Assembly: GCF_014930365.1 (NCBI RefSeq)
Contig: NZ_JABXWI010000007.1
Location: 1 to 64,000, forward strand
Direction: 5' to 3'
From: Streptomyces caniscabiei
Lineage (GTDB): Bacteria; Actinomycetota; Actinomycetes; Streptomycetales; Streptomycetaceae
DNA length: 64,000 nt
Shown: one piece after another, positions 15,257-23,176 of the stretch
How the letters are laid out: each line of letters opens with the position of its first letter
How positions within the stretch are numbered: position 1 is the stretch's first letter
Translations under genes and position numbers: made by a program
Notes under the pieces: generated by a model
The model's input: only the letters and a program-made list of their open reading frames with translations
The model's database searches: none
What the model was told of the DNA's origin: nothing

Positions 15257-17016
15257 GCCCCACCACCCTTCCCGCCGGTCCGGACCACGGTCACGTCACC
15301 TTCCTCGGTGCCGGACCCGGGGATCCGGGACTGTTGACACTGCGCGCCGTCGAGGCGCTGGCGAACGCGGACGTTCTCATCGCCGAGCACGACGTGCTCG
15401 ACGTGGTGCGTACGCATGCCCGCGCCGGCGTCGCCCTACTGGACACCGACTCGAGCCCGCCGTCGGCCCTGACCGCGGCGTCCTCAGCCACTGCCTCTGC
15501 CTCTTCCGCGGCTACTTCAGCGGATACGTTTTCGGGCACAGGCACGCCTCAGCTGACGGTCGTTGACGGCGCGTCAACAACCGTTGGTGCACCCGCTGTG
15601 CGGGATGCGGCACATCTTGTCATGGAGGCCGCGCGGGGCGGCAAGCGGGTCGTGCGTGCGGTGTCCGGGGACCCCGGGCTCGACACGTACGCCACCGAGG
15701 AGATGCTGGCGTGCGCTGCCGCGGGCGTGCCGTTCGAGGTGGTCCCGGGCGTGGCGGCGGCCGTGGGCGTGCCCGCGTACGCCGGTGTGCCGCTGCGGGA
15801 CGCGCAGGGCGCGGACGTCCGGTTCGTCGACGCCCGCACGGCGTCCGACCGCTGCTGGGCGGAGGTCGGGGTGTCCGACGGGACGGTCGTGGTCTCGGCG
15901 GCGCTGGAGACCGTGGCCGCCGCCGCGGGCGAACTGGTCGCCGCCGGCCGCAAGCCGGACACCCCCATGACGGTGACCGTCGCGGGCACGACGACGCGGC
16001 AGCGCACCTGGACCGCGACGCTCGGCACGATCGCGCAGACGCTGAAGCAGGCGAAGGTGCTGCCCTCGCCGGAGGGCGGCCGGCCGGTGATAGCCGTGGT
16101 CGGTGAGCGTTCCGCCGCGGCCCAGCGCGACCAGCTGTCGTGGTTCGAGAGCAAGCCGCTCTTCGGGTGGCGTGTCCTCGTACCGCGTACGAAGGAGCAG
16201 GCCGCCTCGCTCTCCGACCAACTGCGCTCGTACGGGGCCGTACCGCACGAGGTGCCGACGATCGCGGTCGAACCGCCGCGCACGCCGCAGCAGATGGAGC
16301 GGGCCGTGAAGGGCCTCGTGACCGGCCGCTACGAGTGGATCGCGTTCACTTCGGTCAACGCCGTCAAGGCGGTGCGGGAGAAGTTCGAGGAGTACGGGCT
16401 CGACGCCCGCGCCTTCGCCGGGATCAAGGTCGCGGCGGTCGGCGAGCAGACCGCCAAGGCGCTCATCGCCTTCGGGGTGAAGCCTGATCTGGTGCCCAGC
16501 GGGGAGCAGTCGGCGGCCGGTCTGCTGGAGGACTGGCCCCCGTACGACCCGGTCTTCGACCCGATCGACCGGGTGTTCCTGCCGCGCGCGGACATCGCCA
16601 CGGAGACGCTGGTCGCCGGGCTGATCGAGCTCGGGTGGGAGGTCGACGACGTCACGGCGTACCGGACCGTGCGCGCGTCGCCGCCGCCGGCGGAGACCCG
16701 TGAGGCCATCAAGGGCGGTGGTTTCGACGCCGTGCTGTTCACCTCGTCCTCCACCGTGCGGAACCTGGTGGGCATCGCCGGGAAGCCGCACAACGTGACG
16801 GTGATCGCCTGTATCGGGCCCGCGACGGCCAAGACGGCCGAGGAGCACGGGCTGAGGGTGGACGTGATGGCTCCGGAGCCGTCCGTGCACAAGCTGGCCG
16901 AGGCGCTGGCGGACTTCGGGCTGCGGCGGCGGGCTGCCGCGGTGGAGGCCGGTGACCCCGTCACCCGGCCCAGCGAGCGGCGGCCGGGGGCGCGGCGACG
17001 GCGGTCGACGACGTAA
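15253..17016 (+). CDS. hemD: fused uroporphyrinogen-III methyltransferase/synthase
   Basis: A 587-aa fusion. The N-terminal half is a SUMT-like (CobA/CysG-A) domain: FLGAGPGDPGLLTLRAVEAL, then VVPGVAAAVGVPAYAGVPL near residue 165. The usual GGDP appears as SGDP. An Ala/Ser/Thr-rich low-complexity insert (about residues 70-112) interrupts it. The C-terminal half (from about 295, RVLVPRTKEQAASLSDQL) is uroporphyrinogen-III synthase, with AFTSVNAV and LFTSSSTVRNL. Together they would cyclise hydroxymethylbilane and methylate uroporphyrinogen III toward siroheme or cobalamin. Start is TTG 15253, overlapping the hemC stop. Methyltransferase activity is less certain because that domain is divergent. 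Confidence 0.93.
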   Translation: MSPTTLPAGPDHGHVTFLGAGPGDPGLLTLRAVEALANADVLIAEHDVLDVVRTHARAGVALLDTDSSPPSALTAASSATASASSAATSADTFSGTGTPQLTVVDGASTTVGAPAVRDAAHLVMEAARGGKRVVRAVSGDPGLDTYATEEMLACAAAGVPFEVVPGVAAAVGVPAYAGVPLRDAQGADVRFVDARTASDRCWAEVGVSDGTVVVSAALETVAAAAGELVAAGRKPDTPMTVTVAGTTTRQRTWTATLGTIAQTLKQAKVLPSPEGGRPVIAVVGERSAAAQRDQLSWFESKPLFGWRVLVPRTKEQAASLSDQLRSYGAVPHEVPTIAVEPPRTPQQMERAVKGLVTGRYEWIAFTSVNAVKAVREKFEEYGLDARAFAGIKVAAVGEQTAKALIAFGVKPDLVPSGEQSAAGLLEDWPPYDPVFDPIDRVFLPRADIATETLVAGLIELGWEVDDVTAYRTVRASPPPAETREAIKGGGFDAVLFTSSSTVRNLVGIAGKPHNVTVIACIGPATAKTAEEHGLRVDVMAPEPSVHKLAEALADFGLRRRAAAVEAGDPVTRPSERRPGARRRRSTT

Positions 17017-17049
17017 GCGGCGGGCCGACGTGAGGGGCTCTGCCCCTTG

Positions 17050-17079
17050 ACCCCCCGAGTGCCTCTGCGCTCGGGGGGT
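17050..17079 (+). terminator. rex-hemACD terminator
   Basis: ACCCCCCGAG / CTCGGGGGGT stem with a 10-base loop, 34 bases after the hemD stop. Fits the end of the operon, though some readthrough to hemB is possible. Confidence 0.75.
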
Positions 17080-17115
17080 TCTGTCGTGGGGTGGGTGCGG
17101 GTGGGGGGTGGTTGC

Positions 17116-17162
17116 TCGCGCAGTTCCCCGCGCCCCTGAAAAGAGGCCTGCGGCCCTTTCAG
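17116..17162. repeat. dispersed element copy with hairpin
   Basis: Carries CGCAGTTCCCCGCGCCCC, the core found elsewhere in the window, followed by CTGAAAAGAGGCC and its near complement GGCCCTTTCAG, which can fold into a stem. It lies between hemD and hemB. Confidence 0.75.
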
Positions 17163-17226
17163 TAGCGCGGTTCGCTCCGACGGATCGTCGGCAAAGGCAC
17201 GGTTGGGCCGGGCGTAGCGTAGGTGT

Positions 17227-18219
17227 ATGTCGAAGTACGGATCGTTTCCCGGTACGCGGCCCCGCCGGCTTCGTACGACGCCTGTGATGCGCAGGATGGT
17301 GGCCGAGACCCGGCTGCATCCCGCCGACTTCATCCTGCCCGCGTTCGTGCGCGAGGGCGTCGGCGAGCCGGTGCCGATCACGGCGATGCCGGGGGTCGTG
17401 CAGCACACGCGGGACAGTCTGAAGAAGGCCGCCGTGGAGGCCGTGGAGGCCGGAGTCTCCGGGATCATGCTGTTCGGCGTGCCGGAGGACGGGAAGAAGG
17501 ACGCGCTCGGGACTCCCGGGACCGATCCCGACGGGATTCTGCAGGTCGCCCTGCGGGACGTACGGGCCGAGGTCGGGGACGAGTTGCTCGTCATGTCCGA
17601 TCTGTGTCTCGACGAGACCACCGACCACGGGCACTGCGGGGTCCTCGACGACCAGGGCCGCGTCGACAACGACGCGACCCTGGAGCGGTATGCCGAGATG
17701 GCCCAGGTGCAGGCCGACGCCGGCGCGCACGTGGTCGGGCCCAGCGGGATGATGGACGGGCAGATCGGGGTCATCAGGGACGCCCTCGACCAGATCGGGC
17801 GGGAGGACGTCGCGATCCTCGCCTACACCGCCAAGTACGCCTCCGCGTTCTACGGGCCCTTCCGCGAGGCCGTCGGCTCCTCGCTGCGCGGGGACCGGAA
17901 GACCTACCAGCAGGACCCCGCCAACGTCCGGGAGTCGCTGCGCGAACTCGCCCTCGATCTGGAGGAGGGCGCCGACCTGGTGATGGTCAAGCCGGCCGGC
18001 CCCTACCTCGACATCGTCGCCCGGGTCGCGGACACCGTGGACGTACCGGTCGTCGCATACCAGATCTCCGGGGAGTACTCGATGGTCGAGGCCGCCGCCG
18101 AGAAGGGCTGGATCGACCGGGAGCGGGCCATCCTGGAGACGCTCACGGGGATCAAGCGGGCGGGTGCGCAGAACATCCTCACGTACTGGGCCGTCGAGGC
18201 GGCTCGTCTGCTGCGCTGA
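17227..18219 (+). CDS. hemB: delta-aminolevulinic acid dehydratase (porphobilinogen synthase)
   Basis: A 330-aa enzyme condensing two 5-aminolevulinate molecules into porphobilinogen. The two Schiff-base Lys lie in AYTAKYASAFYGPF (near residue 200) and MVKPAGPYLDI (near 257). The metal loop reads DLCLDETTDHGHCG: Cys127, Asp129 in place of the usual Cys, and Cys137, a hybrid of the Zn (CxC...C) and Mg (AxD...D) types. Length is normal. TAGCGT ends six bases before the ATG with no ribosome site, so the mRNA may be leaderless. It is transcribed separately from rex-hemACD but adjacent to it. Confidence 0.96.
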   Translation: MSKYGSFPGTRPRRLRTTPVMRRMVAETRLHPADFILPAFVREGVGEPVPITAMPGVVQHTRDSLKKAAVEAVEAGVSGIMLFGVPEDGKKDALGTPGTDPDGILQVALRDVRAEVGDELLVMSDLCLDETTDHGHCGVLDDQGRVDNDATLERYAEMAQVQADAGAHVVGPSGMMDGQIGVIRDALDQIGREDVAILAYTAKYASAFYGPFREAVGSSLRGDRKTYQQDPANVRESLRELALDLEEGADLVMVKPAGPYLDIVARVADTVDVPVVAYQISGEYSMVEAAAEKGWIDRERAILETLTGIKRAGAQNILTYWAVEAARLLR

Positions 18220-18243
18220 GTCCCGTACGGCAGGCGTTGCCGT

Positions 18244-18999
18244 TCAGTACTGGAGGGCGTCCTCCATGGTCGACTGCCAGTAGGTGACGGCCACCGAGTT
18301 GTCGACGTGGACGCCCTCGGCCGGGAGGGCGGGGGAGGCGGGGGAGCCGGCGTCGCTTCCGGCCTCGGTGCCCTGGAAGTGGATGACGACCTTCTTCTCC
18401 GTCGTGCCCTCGCCGCCGCTGCCGTCGGCGGCGGAGAGAAGGACACCCGCATAGCCCGACTCGCCGGGGGCCAGGGTCACCACGGCCTGCGGCTGCGACT
18501 CCTCGAACACGCGCGGCGCCGACTGGGCCTCGCCGAACCGGACCGTGGGGTTGTAGTAGAGATCGCAGTACTTCGAACCGGTGTTCTTGACGGTGATCAG
18601 CAGATGGTTGAGCGGGCGGGACACCGGCTGCGCGGTGACGGTGGTGTGGGAGCCGTTGCACGTGACGCGGTTCTCGGGGTCGGAGGGGTCCGAGGTCCCG
18701 CCCTTCGAGGCGGCCTTGTCGGCCGAGGTGCCGCCGGTGGAGCCGCCGCCCGTGCTCGTGCCGCCGGTGGAGCCCTCGGTGGTCGAGCCGCCGCTCGTGC
18801 CGGTGCCGCCCTCGGACGAACCCGAGGAGCCCGTGCTCCGGGAGGTCGAGGTGGAACCGCCCGCGGCTCCCTCGTCCCTCGTACCCATGCCGTTGTCGCA
18901 CGCGGTGAGGGCGAGGGCGGCGAGCGCCGCTCCCGTCACGGCGATCAGACGGGCGGGGCGGGCCGTACGAGCGGAGCGAGCGGTGCGGAGCGTACGCAT
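18244..18999 (-). CDS. DUF4232-type secreted lipoprotein
   Basis: A 251-aa protein with a signal peptide (MRTLRTARSARTARPARL, then a hydrophobic stretch) ending in a lipobox ALTAC near residue 35. A Ser/Gly/Thr-rich linker of about 80 residues follows, then a beta-rich domain starting RVTCNGSHTTVTAQPVS with LNHLLITVKNTGSKYCDLYYNP, typical of DUF4232. AAGGGAC precedes ATG 18999. It faces hemB convergently, 24 bases apart, and is divergent from a helix-turn-helix membrane protein with a similar outer domain. Function unknown; a surface-exposed role is inferred. Confidence 0.82.
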   Translation of the reverse strand: MRTLRTARSARTARPARLIAVTGAALAALALTACDNGMGTRDEGAAGGSTSTSRSTGSSGSSEGGTGTSGGSTTEGSTGGTSTGGGSTGGTSADKAASKGGTSDPSDPENRVTCNGSHTTVTAQPVSRPLNHLLITVKNTGSKYCDLYYNPTVRFGEAQSAPRVFEESQPQAVVTLAPGESGYAGVLLSAADGSGGEGTTEKKVVIHFQGTEAGSDAGSPASPALPAEGVHVDNSVAVTYWQSTMEDALQY

Positions 19000-19246
19000 G
19001 AGAGGTCCCTTTCGGACAAAGCAAGTGGAGCAGGCTGAGAACACGTGCTCGAAGCCGGGCCGCTCGACCGGTGGGCCGGGAGCGGCGTGCTTGGATGACC
19101 ACAGCTTGTGGGGTGTTCCGTCCCGGCCGCCACAGTCGACGGACGATCAGGGACGCTGGAACGCTCGCGAGGGCTTTGACCTGCAAGAACGTCCCTGCCC
19201 TGGAACGCGGAACGGGACGCGCGGGACGTGAGGGACGGAGGAAGAC
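19000..19246. promoter_or_regulatory. divergent intergenic region with GGGACG repeats
   Basis: The 247 bases between the two divergent genes repeat GGGACG or its complement at least five times, mixed with GGAACG (for example GGGACGCTGGAACGCTCG and CGGAACGGGACGCGCGGGAC near 19210). The spacing suggests multiple half-sites for a regulator, perhaps the adjacent helix-turn-helix protein. No coding sequence is seen. Confidence 0.4.
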
Positions 19247-20662
19247 GTGTCGGGGAGCGGTACCGCGGACGGCCTGGGGGCTGATTTCGCCGAGCTGCTG
19301 CGGGAGTTGAAGGAGCGCTCCGGGCTGAGTTACGGGGTGCTCGCCAAGCGGCTCCACATGAGTACGTCGACGCTGCACCGTTACTGCAACGGGGACGCCG
19401 TACCGACGGACTACGCCCCCGTCGAGCGGCTGGCACGTCTCTGCAAGGCATCCCCGGAGGAGCTGGTCGAGCTGCACCGGACGTGGGTGCTCGCGGACGC
19501 GATGCGCCGGCGCAAGGGGGGTGACTCCGTCGGGGTGGCGGAGGGGGCGCGCGGTTCGGGTTCGGGTTCGGGTGCGACTGCGGGTGCGGGTGCGGGTGTG
19601 GTGTCGGCGGCGGGGTCGGGCTCGACGGCCGCCGGGACCGAGGTTTCGGAGACCCTGATCGGCGATGTGGTGTCCGGTGGGGCCGGGGCGCGCGGGCCGG
19701 CCCGGCGGCGGACACGGGTCGTTCTGGTCGCCGGGGCCGCCGTGGCCGCCGTGCTCGGGGCGGTGACGCTCGCCATGAGTCTGCCCTCCGGCGGCAAGGA
19801 GGACGGGGCCGGGCGTACGGCCGGGGCCGCGTCCGCCGACAGCGGCCGCGCGGAGGCGGACGGCAAGGGCTCCGCGTCGCCGACCGGTGCCTCGCCCTCC
19901 GTGTCCGCGAGCGAGTCGGGCGGCACGAAGGGGAAGGGCGCCGGTCAGGGTGCGGGTGCCTCGGCCACCGCGACTCCGACCGGCCGGGGCGGCGCGGGCT
20001 CGGGCGGTGCGGACGCGTCCCTCCCGGTGCCGCTGAACGTGAAGGTGGAGCCGTACACATGGGAGGACCCCTGCTCCCAGCGGTACCTGGCCGACCGGAC
20101 GCCGGCGCGGGTCGCGCCGCCGCCGCTGGAGCAGGACGCGCCGGCCTGGGTGTCGTCGGAGGGCGCCGTGGCGTCGGGTGAGCAGTTCCTGACGCTCACC
20201 GTGCAGGGCACCGGCGAGGAGACCGTCGTCGTACGGAGTCTCAAGGTCCGGATGACCGACAAGCGGTCCCCCCTGGCCTGGAACGACTACGCCATGGGCT
20301 ACCCGGGCGTCGGCTGCGGGGCCGGTGTCCCCACCCGCTCCTTCACGATCGCCCTCGACGCCGCGCGCCCCGATGTGCAGCCCAAGGCGGGCAGCAGGAA
20401 CTTCCCCTACTCGGTCAGTCGGTCCGATCCGGAGGTCTACTACATCACCGCCGACGCCTCCGCGTACTACGTCAGCTGGTACCTGGAGCTGGAGTGGACC
20501 GCCGGCTCCCGCAGCGGCACGCTGCGGCTCGACGACGACGGCCGGCCGTTCCGTACGAGCGGCAACAACGGACGGCCGGCGTACGAGTATCCGCTCGGCG
20601 GGCCGAAGTGGGTTCCGGAGGGGACCACGCTGGGGGAGGGGGAAGACGGGAGCGATACGTGA
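19247..20662 (+). CDS. HTH-domain transmembrane protein
   Basis: A 471-aa protein with an N-terminal XRE-type helix-turn-helix (residues 10-65: LKERSGLSYGVLAKRLHMST, then YCNGDAVPTDYAPVERLARL), a low-complexity Gly/Ser/Ala linker, one membrane segment at about 162-184 (RVVLVAGAAVAAVLGAVTLA), a disordered outer linker and a folded outer domain from about residue 265, beginning NVKVEPYTWEDPCSQRYLAD and holding paired Cys. The design suggests a DNA-binding protein tethered to the membrane. GTG 19247 is preceded by GGAGGAAGAC. The partner lipoprotein is divergent. The signal is unknown. Confidence 0.8.
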   Translation: MSGSGTADGLGADFAELLRELKERSGLSYGVLAKRLHMSTSTLHRYCNGDAVPTDYAPVERLARLCKASPEELVELHRTWVLADAMRRRKGGDSVGVAEGARGSGSGSGATAGAGAGVVSAAGSGSTAAGTEVSETLIGDVVSGGAGARGPARRRTRVVLVAGAAVAAVLGAVTLAMSLPSGGKEDGAGRTAGAASADSGRAEADGKGSASPTGASPSVSASESGGTKGKGAGQGAGASATATPTGRGGAGSGGADASLPVPLNVKVEPYTWEDPCSQRYLADRTPARVAPPPLEQDAPAWVSSEGAVASGEQFLTLTVQGTGEETVVVRSLKVRMTDKRSPLAWNDYAMGYPGVGCGAGVPTRSFTIALDAARPDVQPKAGSRNFPYSVSRSDPEVYYITADASAYYVSWYLELEWTAGSRSGTLRLDDDGRPFRTSGNNGRPAYEYPLGGPKWVPEGTTLGEGEDGSDT

Positions 20663-20692
20663 TTGACGAGTCCTCGTCAATAGGCATAGGTT
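20663..20692 (+). promoter_or_regulatory. promoter with overlapping perfect palindrome
   Basis: The -35 TTGACG (20663-20668) and -10 TAGGTT (20687-20692) are 18 bases apart. The -35 is the left edge of the perfect palindrome TTGACGAG-TC-CTCGTCAA (20663-20680), the classic position of a repressor operator. It precedes the DUF805 gene. Confidence 0.6.
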
Positions 20693-20746
20693 CTGCGCCT
20701 GCCCCGGCTTTCGGGGCGGTCGTCTGCCGATTCTCGGGGGGAACAC

Positions 20747-21103
20747 ATGAACTGGTTCATCGAGGTGCTCAGAAAGTACGCGGTCTTCAGCGGGAGGGCG
20801 CGTCGCCAGGAGTACTGGATGTTCACGCTGATCAGCTCGGTCCTCTATCTCGCTCTGTACCTCCTCGGTCTCGCCGTGGACTCGCAGGTGCCCCAGCTCC
20901 TCCTCAGCCTGGCCTTCTTCCTGCCGTCGCTGGCGGTCAGCGTGCGGCGGCTGCACGACACCGACCGGAGCGGCTGGTGGGTCCTCATCGGGATCGTCCC
21001 GTGTATCGGATTCATCGTCATGATCGTTTTCATGGCGACGGAGGGCCAGCAGGGCACCAACCGGTACGGCCCCGACCCGAAGGCCTATCCGGTGCAATCC
21101 TGA
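20747..21103 (+). CDS. DUF805 inner-membrane protein
   Basis: A 118-aa protein with three to four hydrophobic segments. It begins MNWFIEVLRKYAVFSGRARR and contains the family hallmarks QEYWMFTLI and VRRLHDTDRSGWWVLIGIVP, ending GPDPKAY. It belongs to the YhaH/YiaA-like DUF805 family, of unknown function. The ATG follows GGGGGGAAC. The promoter just upstream carries a perfect palindrome, so it appears tightly regulated. Its length is typical. Confidence 0.88.
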   Translation: MNWFIEVLRKYAVFSGRARRQEYWMFTLISSVLYLALYLLGLAVDSQVPQLLLSLAFFLPSLAVSVRRLHDTDRSGWWVLIGIVPCIGFIVMIVFMATEGQQGTNRYGPDPKAYPVQS

Positions 21104-21126
21104 CGCGCCAACTCCCCTGCGGGGGT

Positions 21127-21150
21127 TAGGTTGTTGGTCATTCAATGACC
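21127..21150 (+). promoter_or_regulatory. promoter-proximal palindrome of the methyltransferase gene
   Basis: A -10-like TAGGTT (21127-21132) is followed three bases later by the perfect palindrome GGTCAT-TCA-ATGACC (21136-21150), which would cover the transcription start. A repressor site is the simplest reading. Confidence 0.45.
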
Positions 21151-21171
21151 CGACCCCCCAGGGAGAGCCCC

Positions 21172-22074
21172 ATGGCCGGCGACGCGCTCAGCCAGGACCC
21201 CGCCGAGCTGCGGCGGAGAATCGACACCACCAAGGCGCACCCGGCACGGGTCTACGACGTCTTCCTCGGTGGCAAGGACAACTACCCCGTGGACCGGGAC
21301 GCGGCGGCCGCGGCGCTGGCCGCCAACCCGCGCGGCTACCTCGACGTCCGGCACAACCGTGACTTCATGCGCCGAGCGGTGACGACGCTGGCCACGGACG
21401 AAGGCATCCGCCAGTTCCTCGACATCGGCACCGGGCTGCCGACCGCGGAGAACGTCCACCAGATCGCCCAGGCGATCGTCCCCGACTCCCGGGTCGTGTA
21501 CGTCGACAACGACCCCGTGGTGCTCGCCCACGCGCGCGCGTTGCTCACGAGCGGGCCCGAGGGGGCCACGGACTACATCGACGCCGACCTCACCTCACCG
21601 GCGGGGATCCTCGAACAGGCCGCGAAGACACTCGACTTCGACCAGCCCATCGCGCTGTGCCTGGTGGCGATCCTGCACTTCGTGGAGGACGACGAGGCCT
21701 ACCCCGTGGTGCGCGAACTGGTGCGGGCGCTCCCCGCCGGCAGCCGGCTGGTCCTCAGCCATCTGACCGAGGACCTCAACCCCGCGAAGATCCGCGCGGT
21801 CCAGGAGACCTACACCAAGCGGGGGTTCACCTTCGTGCTGCGGTCCAAGGACCAGGTGGCGCGGTTCTTCGAGGAGAGCGGGCTCGTGATGGACGAGCCC
21901 GGGGTGGTGCCGGCGCACCACTGGCGGTTCTCGGCGGGCGCGCCGGTGCCCGAGGCGGTGGAGCCGCATGTGCTGGCCGGGATGGACGACATCGAGCGGG
22001 TCCGGTACCGCGACATCAACGACGTGACCGACGCGGACATCAACGTGTACGCGGCGGTGGGGCGCAAGGAGTAG
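21172..22074 (+). CDS. SAM-dependent methyltransferase (DUF574 family)
   Basis: A 300-aa member of the actinobacterial S-adenosylmethionine-dependent methyltransferase family formerly DUF574. The family start RRIDTTKAHPARVYDVFLGG and KDNYPVDRDAA are present, then QFLDIGTGLPTAENVHQIA (SAM loop) and VVYVDNDPVVLAHARALL with the ribose-binding Asp. Such genes are present in many copies in Streptomyces and their substrates are mostly unknown. ATG 21172 follows GGGAGAG; ATG 21145 lies within the palindrome and is less likely. Confidence 0.88.
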   Translation: MAGDALSQDPAELRRRIDTTKAHPARVYDVFLGGKDNYPVDRDAAAAALAANPRGYLDVRHNRDFMRRAVTTLATDEGIRQFLDIGTGLPTAENVHQIAQAIVPDSRVVYVDNDPVVLAHARALLTSGPEGATDYIDADLTSPAGILEQAAKTLDFDQPIALCLVAILHFVEDDEAYPVVRELVRALPAGSRLVLSHLTEDLNPAKIRAVQETYTKRGFTFVLRSKDQVARFFEESGLVMDEPGVVPAHHWRFSAGAPVPEAVEPHVLAGMDDIERVRYRDINDVTDADINVYAAVGRKE

Positions 22075-22115
22075 GGCACCGCGGCCCCTCCCTCCGCCCC
22101 CCGATCACCCAGGGG

Positions 22116-23048
22116 TCAGCCCCCGGTCCCGAACCACGTCTCCGCCAACGAGTCCAGTGTCGGCGCGGGCGGGGCCGGGAGGCTGCGCAGATACCAGTTC
22201 AGGTCGCTGTAGACGTGCAGGAGGGTGTACGCCATCAGCTCGCGGGGGTCGAACGGGGGGTGACCGTAGGCCTCGTAGAAGAGCTTCAGGAGGGTGGGGT
22301 CGGCCCGGGTGAGGAAGAGGCCGACGCTGACGAAGTCGTAGGCGGGGTCGCCGACCATGGCCGGCTCGAAGTCGAAGAGGCCGGTCAGGCGCCAGCCGTC
22401 ATGGGGGTCGACGGTGAGGTGCTCGCGCATGAACTCGGTGTGCAGCAGCACCGGGCGGCGCGCGGCGGGCAGGGGGACCGAGCGGAGGAAGTCCGGGATC
22501 TGTTCGAGCCAGGGGCCCGTGAGACCGCCGCTCTGCTGCTGTTCGACCGCCGCCGCGCGCTGGGCGGCGACGAACCTGCCCCAGTCCGGCGGCCCGGTGA
22601 TCGGGACGACCGGCGAGGCGTCCAGAGCGTGCAGGGCGGCGAGGCCCTCGGCCGCCTCGACGATCACACGTTCCTGGTCGGCCCGGGGGATCCGGGGCCA
22701 CACCTCGTTCAGGTCCTCGCCGGGCAGCCGGGACATCAGCACATAGCGCCAGCCGTTCTTGTACTGGTCCGCCGAGTGCAACCTGGGCGTCGGGATGGGG
22801 AGTTTGCCCCACAGGATCGACAACAGGCGGGCCTCGCGGACGGCTTCCACGGCTTCGAAACCCGGATACAGCTTGAGGACGAGGGCGTCGCCGACGGCGT
22901 ACACCGGCAGCGAGCCCTCGGGGAAGCGCACGATCCGCGCGCCTGCGAGACCGAGCGAGCCGCAGAGATCCTGGGCGGCCGGTCGCAGCAGCGCCTCGTC
23001 ACCGACGACTTCTTCCAATTCGTCGTTCGTGTCCACGCTGGGCAGCAT
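22116..23048 (-). CDS. aminoglycoside-phosphotransferase-fold protein
   Basis: A 310-aa kinase-like protein. ALVLKLYPG holds the ATP-binding Lys and the Brenner-type loop is LHTEFMREHLTV near residue 203, where the usual HGDxxxxN becomes HTExxxxH: Glu replaces the catalytic Asp and His the Asn. The metal motif FDFEPAMVGDPAYD is present. It may phosphorylate a small metabolite, or be catalytically weak; antibiotic resistance should not be assumed. TAGGCT lies six bases before the ATG with no ribosome site, so the mRNA is probably leaderless. Confidence 0.8.
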   Translation of the reverse strand: MLPSVDTNDELEEVVGDEALLRPAAQDLCGSLGLAGARIVRFPEGSLPVYAVGDALVLKLYPGFEAVEAVREARLLSILWGKLPIPTPRLHSADQYKNGWRYVLMSRLPGEDLNEVWPRIPRADQERVIVEAAEGLAALHALDASPVVPITGPPDWGRFVAAQRAAAVEQQQSGGLTGPWLEQIPDFLRSVPLPAARRPVLLHTEFMREHLTVDPHDGWRLTGLFDFEPAMVGDPAYDFVSVGLFLTRADPTLLKLFYEAYGHPPFDPRELMAYTLLHVYSDLNWYLRSLPAPPAPTLDSLAETWFGTGG

Positions 23049-23176
23049 GCGCGCAGCCTAGGGGGTGGCGGGGGCCGTCCGCATCGCGGAAATGGTGAAT
23101 GTAGGGGGCACGTAGCTGTCTAGGGTGCGGGCAGGGACGGAGCCGTGCCGTTCCGGAGTCGCGAAGGAGCCGTGGG

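Noticed and set aside
22116..23048. Antibiotic-resistance phosphotransferase
   Set aside because: The fold is shared by many metabolic kinases, the catalytic loop is altered, and there is no resistance or biosynthetic context.
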